From Thiomicrorhabdus sp. (GTDB lineage Bacteria > Pseudomonadota > Gammaproteobacteria > Thiomicrospirales > Thiomicrospiraceae), in the NCBI GenBank assembly GCA_015488565.1, contig WFNQ01000058.1:1-6930 (forward strand): a stretch of DNA of 6,930 bases, written 5' to 3'. Shown here piece after piece: positions 5,807-6,930 of this stretch. Positions within the stretch are counted from its first letter, which is position 1. Every line of letters starts with the position of its first letter. The position numbers were made by a program, and so were the translations under genes. The notes under the pieces are model-generated. The model ran no database searches. It was not told where the DNA came from and saw only the letters and a list, made by a program, of their open reading frames with translations.

Positions 5807-6869
5807 TCCACTCTCCTAATTTAAACCAATTGTTTTTCACGGCTGTTCCCCGTTTAATATTAACGGGGGCCCTTTGACCAATCACTTGATCTCGATACTT
5901 AGGGGCGATTCCATATCCCGGACGAATGCTTTTAATGTGCTCATTCGTAACAATGTCACCTGCCATAATGTCTTTGACAAAATACAAAGAACGCCTAAAT
6001 TGAGCATTCCCCTGTTCACTGGATTTTCGACCATAATTAACCTGCCCAAGCGCTTGCCAAGCCGTTTTTACCCCCCGGCATAACTCAACCAAGCCACCCT
6101 CTTCCAGTGAAAAACTGTCATCAGGCCCACACCCTTGACGATCCAAAGTTACATGTTTTTCGACAATGCAGGCACCCAATGCAATGCTGGTAATCGCCGT
6201 AATGTTCTCTAATGTATGGTCTGATAACCCTACTGGCAACTGAAAACGAGTTTGCATATCTACCAAAGTATTTAAGTGATAGTCTTCTGCTGGGGCTGGA
6301 TAGCCGCTAACACAATGCAAAATGGCTAACTGGCTGCAACCACCAGCCCTCGCTGCCTCAATCGCCTCTTGAATCTCATTCTCATCCGCCATCCCCGTTG
6401 AAATAATCATCGGTTTACCCGTTTGAGCTACATACTGAATCAACGGCAAATCAATCGCTTCAAATGAGGCTATCTTATAGGCTGGGGCATTTAAATCCTC
6501 CAACAAATCCACTGCAGTGCTATCAAAAGGGGAGCTAAAAATGGTTATATCTTGCTGTTGTGCATACTCAAACAACGGCTTGTGCCACGCCCAAGGGGTA
6601 AAGGCTTCTTGATACAGTTCAAATAAGGTACGCCCTGCCCACAACCCTTCAGTTAATTGAAAATCGGGTAAATCACAATCCAGTGTTAAGGTCTCTGCGG
6701 TATAGGTTTGCATCTTCACCGCATCCGCCCCTGCACGCTTTGCCATATCAATAATACGATAGGCATTTTGAATATCACCATTATGATTGGCGGACATTTC
6801 CGCAATCACATAAGGCGGGTACGCGTTTCCTATTTTTCGTCCATTAATGGAAAAAGGTTGTTTGCTCAC
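5796..6869 (-). CDS. pseI: Pseudaminic acid synthase (NeuB family)
   Basis: This 357-residue enzyme should condense phosphoenolpyruvate with 2,4-diacetamido-2,4,6-trideoxy-L-altrose to give pseudaminic acid in the cytoplasm. The NeuB TIM barrel shows AEMSANHNG (23-31), KMQTYTAETLT (52-62), SSPFD (112-116), YKIASFE (131-137), STGM (157-160), LHCVSGYP (184-191), VGLSDHT (213-219) and EKHVTLDR (237-244). His218 and His239 correspond to the metal-binding histidines of the family. GPDDSFSLE (248-256) is closer to PseI than to sialic or legionaminic acid synthases. A C-terminal SAF domain follows (about 291-350). The length is normal for the family. The start is GTG at 6869, supported by TAAGGA 7 bases upstream and by the family N-terminus; no in-frame ATG lies close by. 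It abuts the upstream stop and overlaps the methylase. PseI over NeuB or LegI is likely but not proven. Confidence 0.93.
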   Translation of the reverse strand: MSKQPFSINGRKIGNAYPPYVIAEMSANHNGDIQNAYRIIDMAKRAGADAVKMQTYTAETLTLDCDLPDFQLTEGLWAGRTLFELYQEAFTPWAWHKPLFEYAQQQDITIFSSPFDSTAVDLLEDLNAPAYKIASFEAIDLPLIQYVAQTGKPMIISTGMADENEIQEAIEAARAGGCSQLAILHCVSGYPAPAEDYHLNTLVDMQTRFQLPVGLSDHTLENITAITSIALGACIVEKHVTLDRQGCGPDDSFSLEEGGLVELCRGVKTAWQALGQVNYGRKSSEQGNAQFRRSLYFVKDIMAGDIVTNEHIKSIRPGYGIAPKYRDQVIGQRAPVNIKRGTAVKNNWFKLGEWNGL

Positions 6870-6929
6870 TTAGTTTTCCTTACATTCAGATTGCAACAGA
6901 CCAAAGCAATGCACATCATAATAGTGATT
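6870..6929 (-). CDS. C-terminal tail of an upstream gene, probably a GNAT acetyltransferase (PseH candidate)
   Basis: One minus-strand frame is open from the window edge for 19 codons (ending NHYYDVHCFGLLQSECKEN) and stops with TAA directly before the GTG of pseI. The pattern Tyr-Asp-Val, then Gly-Leu-Leu, Gln-Ser-Glu resembles the final strand and tail of GNAT acetyltransferases of the RimJ/PseH type. PseH, which N-acetylates the C4 amine in pseudaminic acid synthesis, is a common neighbour of pseI. A second frame is also open and would end four bases into pseI (GTGA), but its residues match nothing I recognise. Only 19 residues are visible, so the identity is tentative. The tight junction argues strongly for a shared operon. 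Confidence 0.5.
   Translation of the reverse strand, partial: NHYYDVHCFGLLQSECKEN
6877..6882 (-). promoter_or_regulatory. Shine-Dalgarno site supporting the GTG start of pseI
   Basis: TAAGGA on the minus strand lies 7 bases before GTG at 6869, a normal distance. It sits inside the last codons of the upstream gene. Together with the family-like N-terminus (SKQPFSINGRKIG), it supports this non-ATG start. Confidence 0.65.
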
Positions 6930-6930
6930 A

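Noticed and set aside
5874..6083. Plus-strand frame of 69 codons inside pseI
   Set aside because: It is antisense to the conserved SAF domain of pseI and has no recognisable product.
1..6930. tRNA, rRNA, CRISPR array or transposase
   Set aside because: I saw no cloverleaf, repeat-spacer array or transposase-like protein on either strand.

Overview
The window is a block of flagellar and flagellin-glycosylation genes. Every supported gene reads on the minus strand, so transcription runs from the right end to the left. The sequence is moderately AT-rich. The gene set (two short flagellins, flaG, a pseudaminic acid synthase, a Maf-type flagellin glycosyltransferase) and the proteobacterial signals (strong Shine-Dalgarno sites, a sigma-28 flagellar promoter) suggest a motile, probably aquatic gammaproteobacterium. 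No single gene here fixes the genus, so that placement is inference.

In order of transcription, the right part (6930 to 2709) is a tightly packed sugar-modification operon. It holds the last 19 codons of an upstream gene (probably a GNAT-type acetyltransferase, PseH candidate), pseI (pseudaminic acid synthase, GTG start directly abutting the upstream stop), a pseudaminic-acid-associated SAM methyltransferase (overlapping pseI by 11 bases), and an 818-residue Maf-family flagellin glycosyltransferase with a long helical, TPR-like C-terminal extension. The operon ends at a strong intrinsic terminator at 2601-2633.

The left part (2544 to 1) is the filament operon. A sigma-28 promoter (2518-2544) drives the first flagellin (1609-2430). 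After a 174-base gap with two hairpins and no clear promoter comes a second flagellin of the same length (613-1434, about 86% identical in protein). It is followed by flaG (164-574) and the first 44 codons of a further gene (1-133), which sits where fliD is usually found but does not look like a typical FliD N-terminus.

The likely joint role is as follows: PseI makes a pseudaminic-acid-type nonulosonic acid, the methylase may decorate it or a related intermediate, Maf transfers the activated sugar to Ser/Thr residues on flagellin, and the two flagellins with FlaG form the filament. The points most worth a second look are the Maf plus TPR-like architecture with a G7 tract in its catalytic region, a sharply bounded recombination tract shared by the two flagellins, and the promoterless, hairpin-bearing spacer between them.
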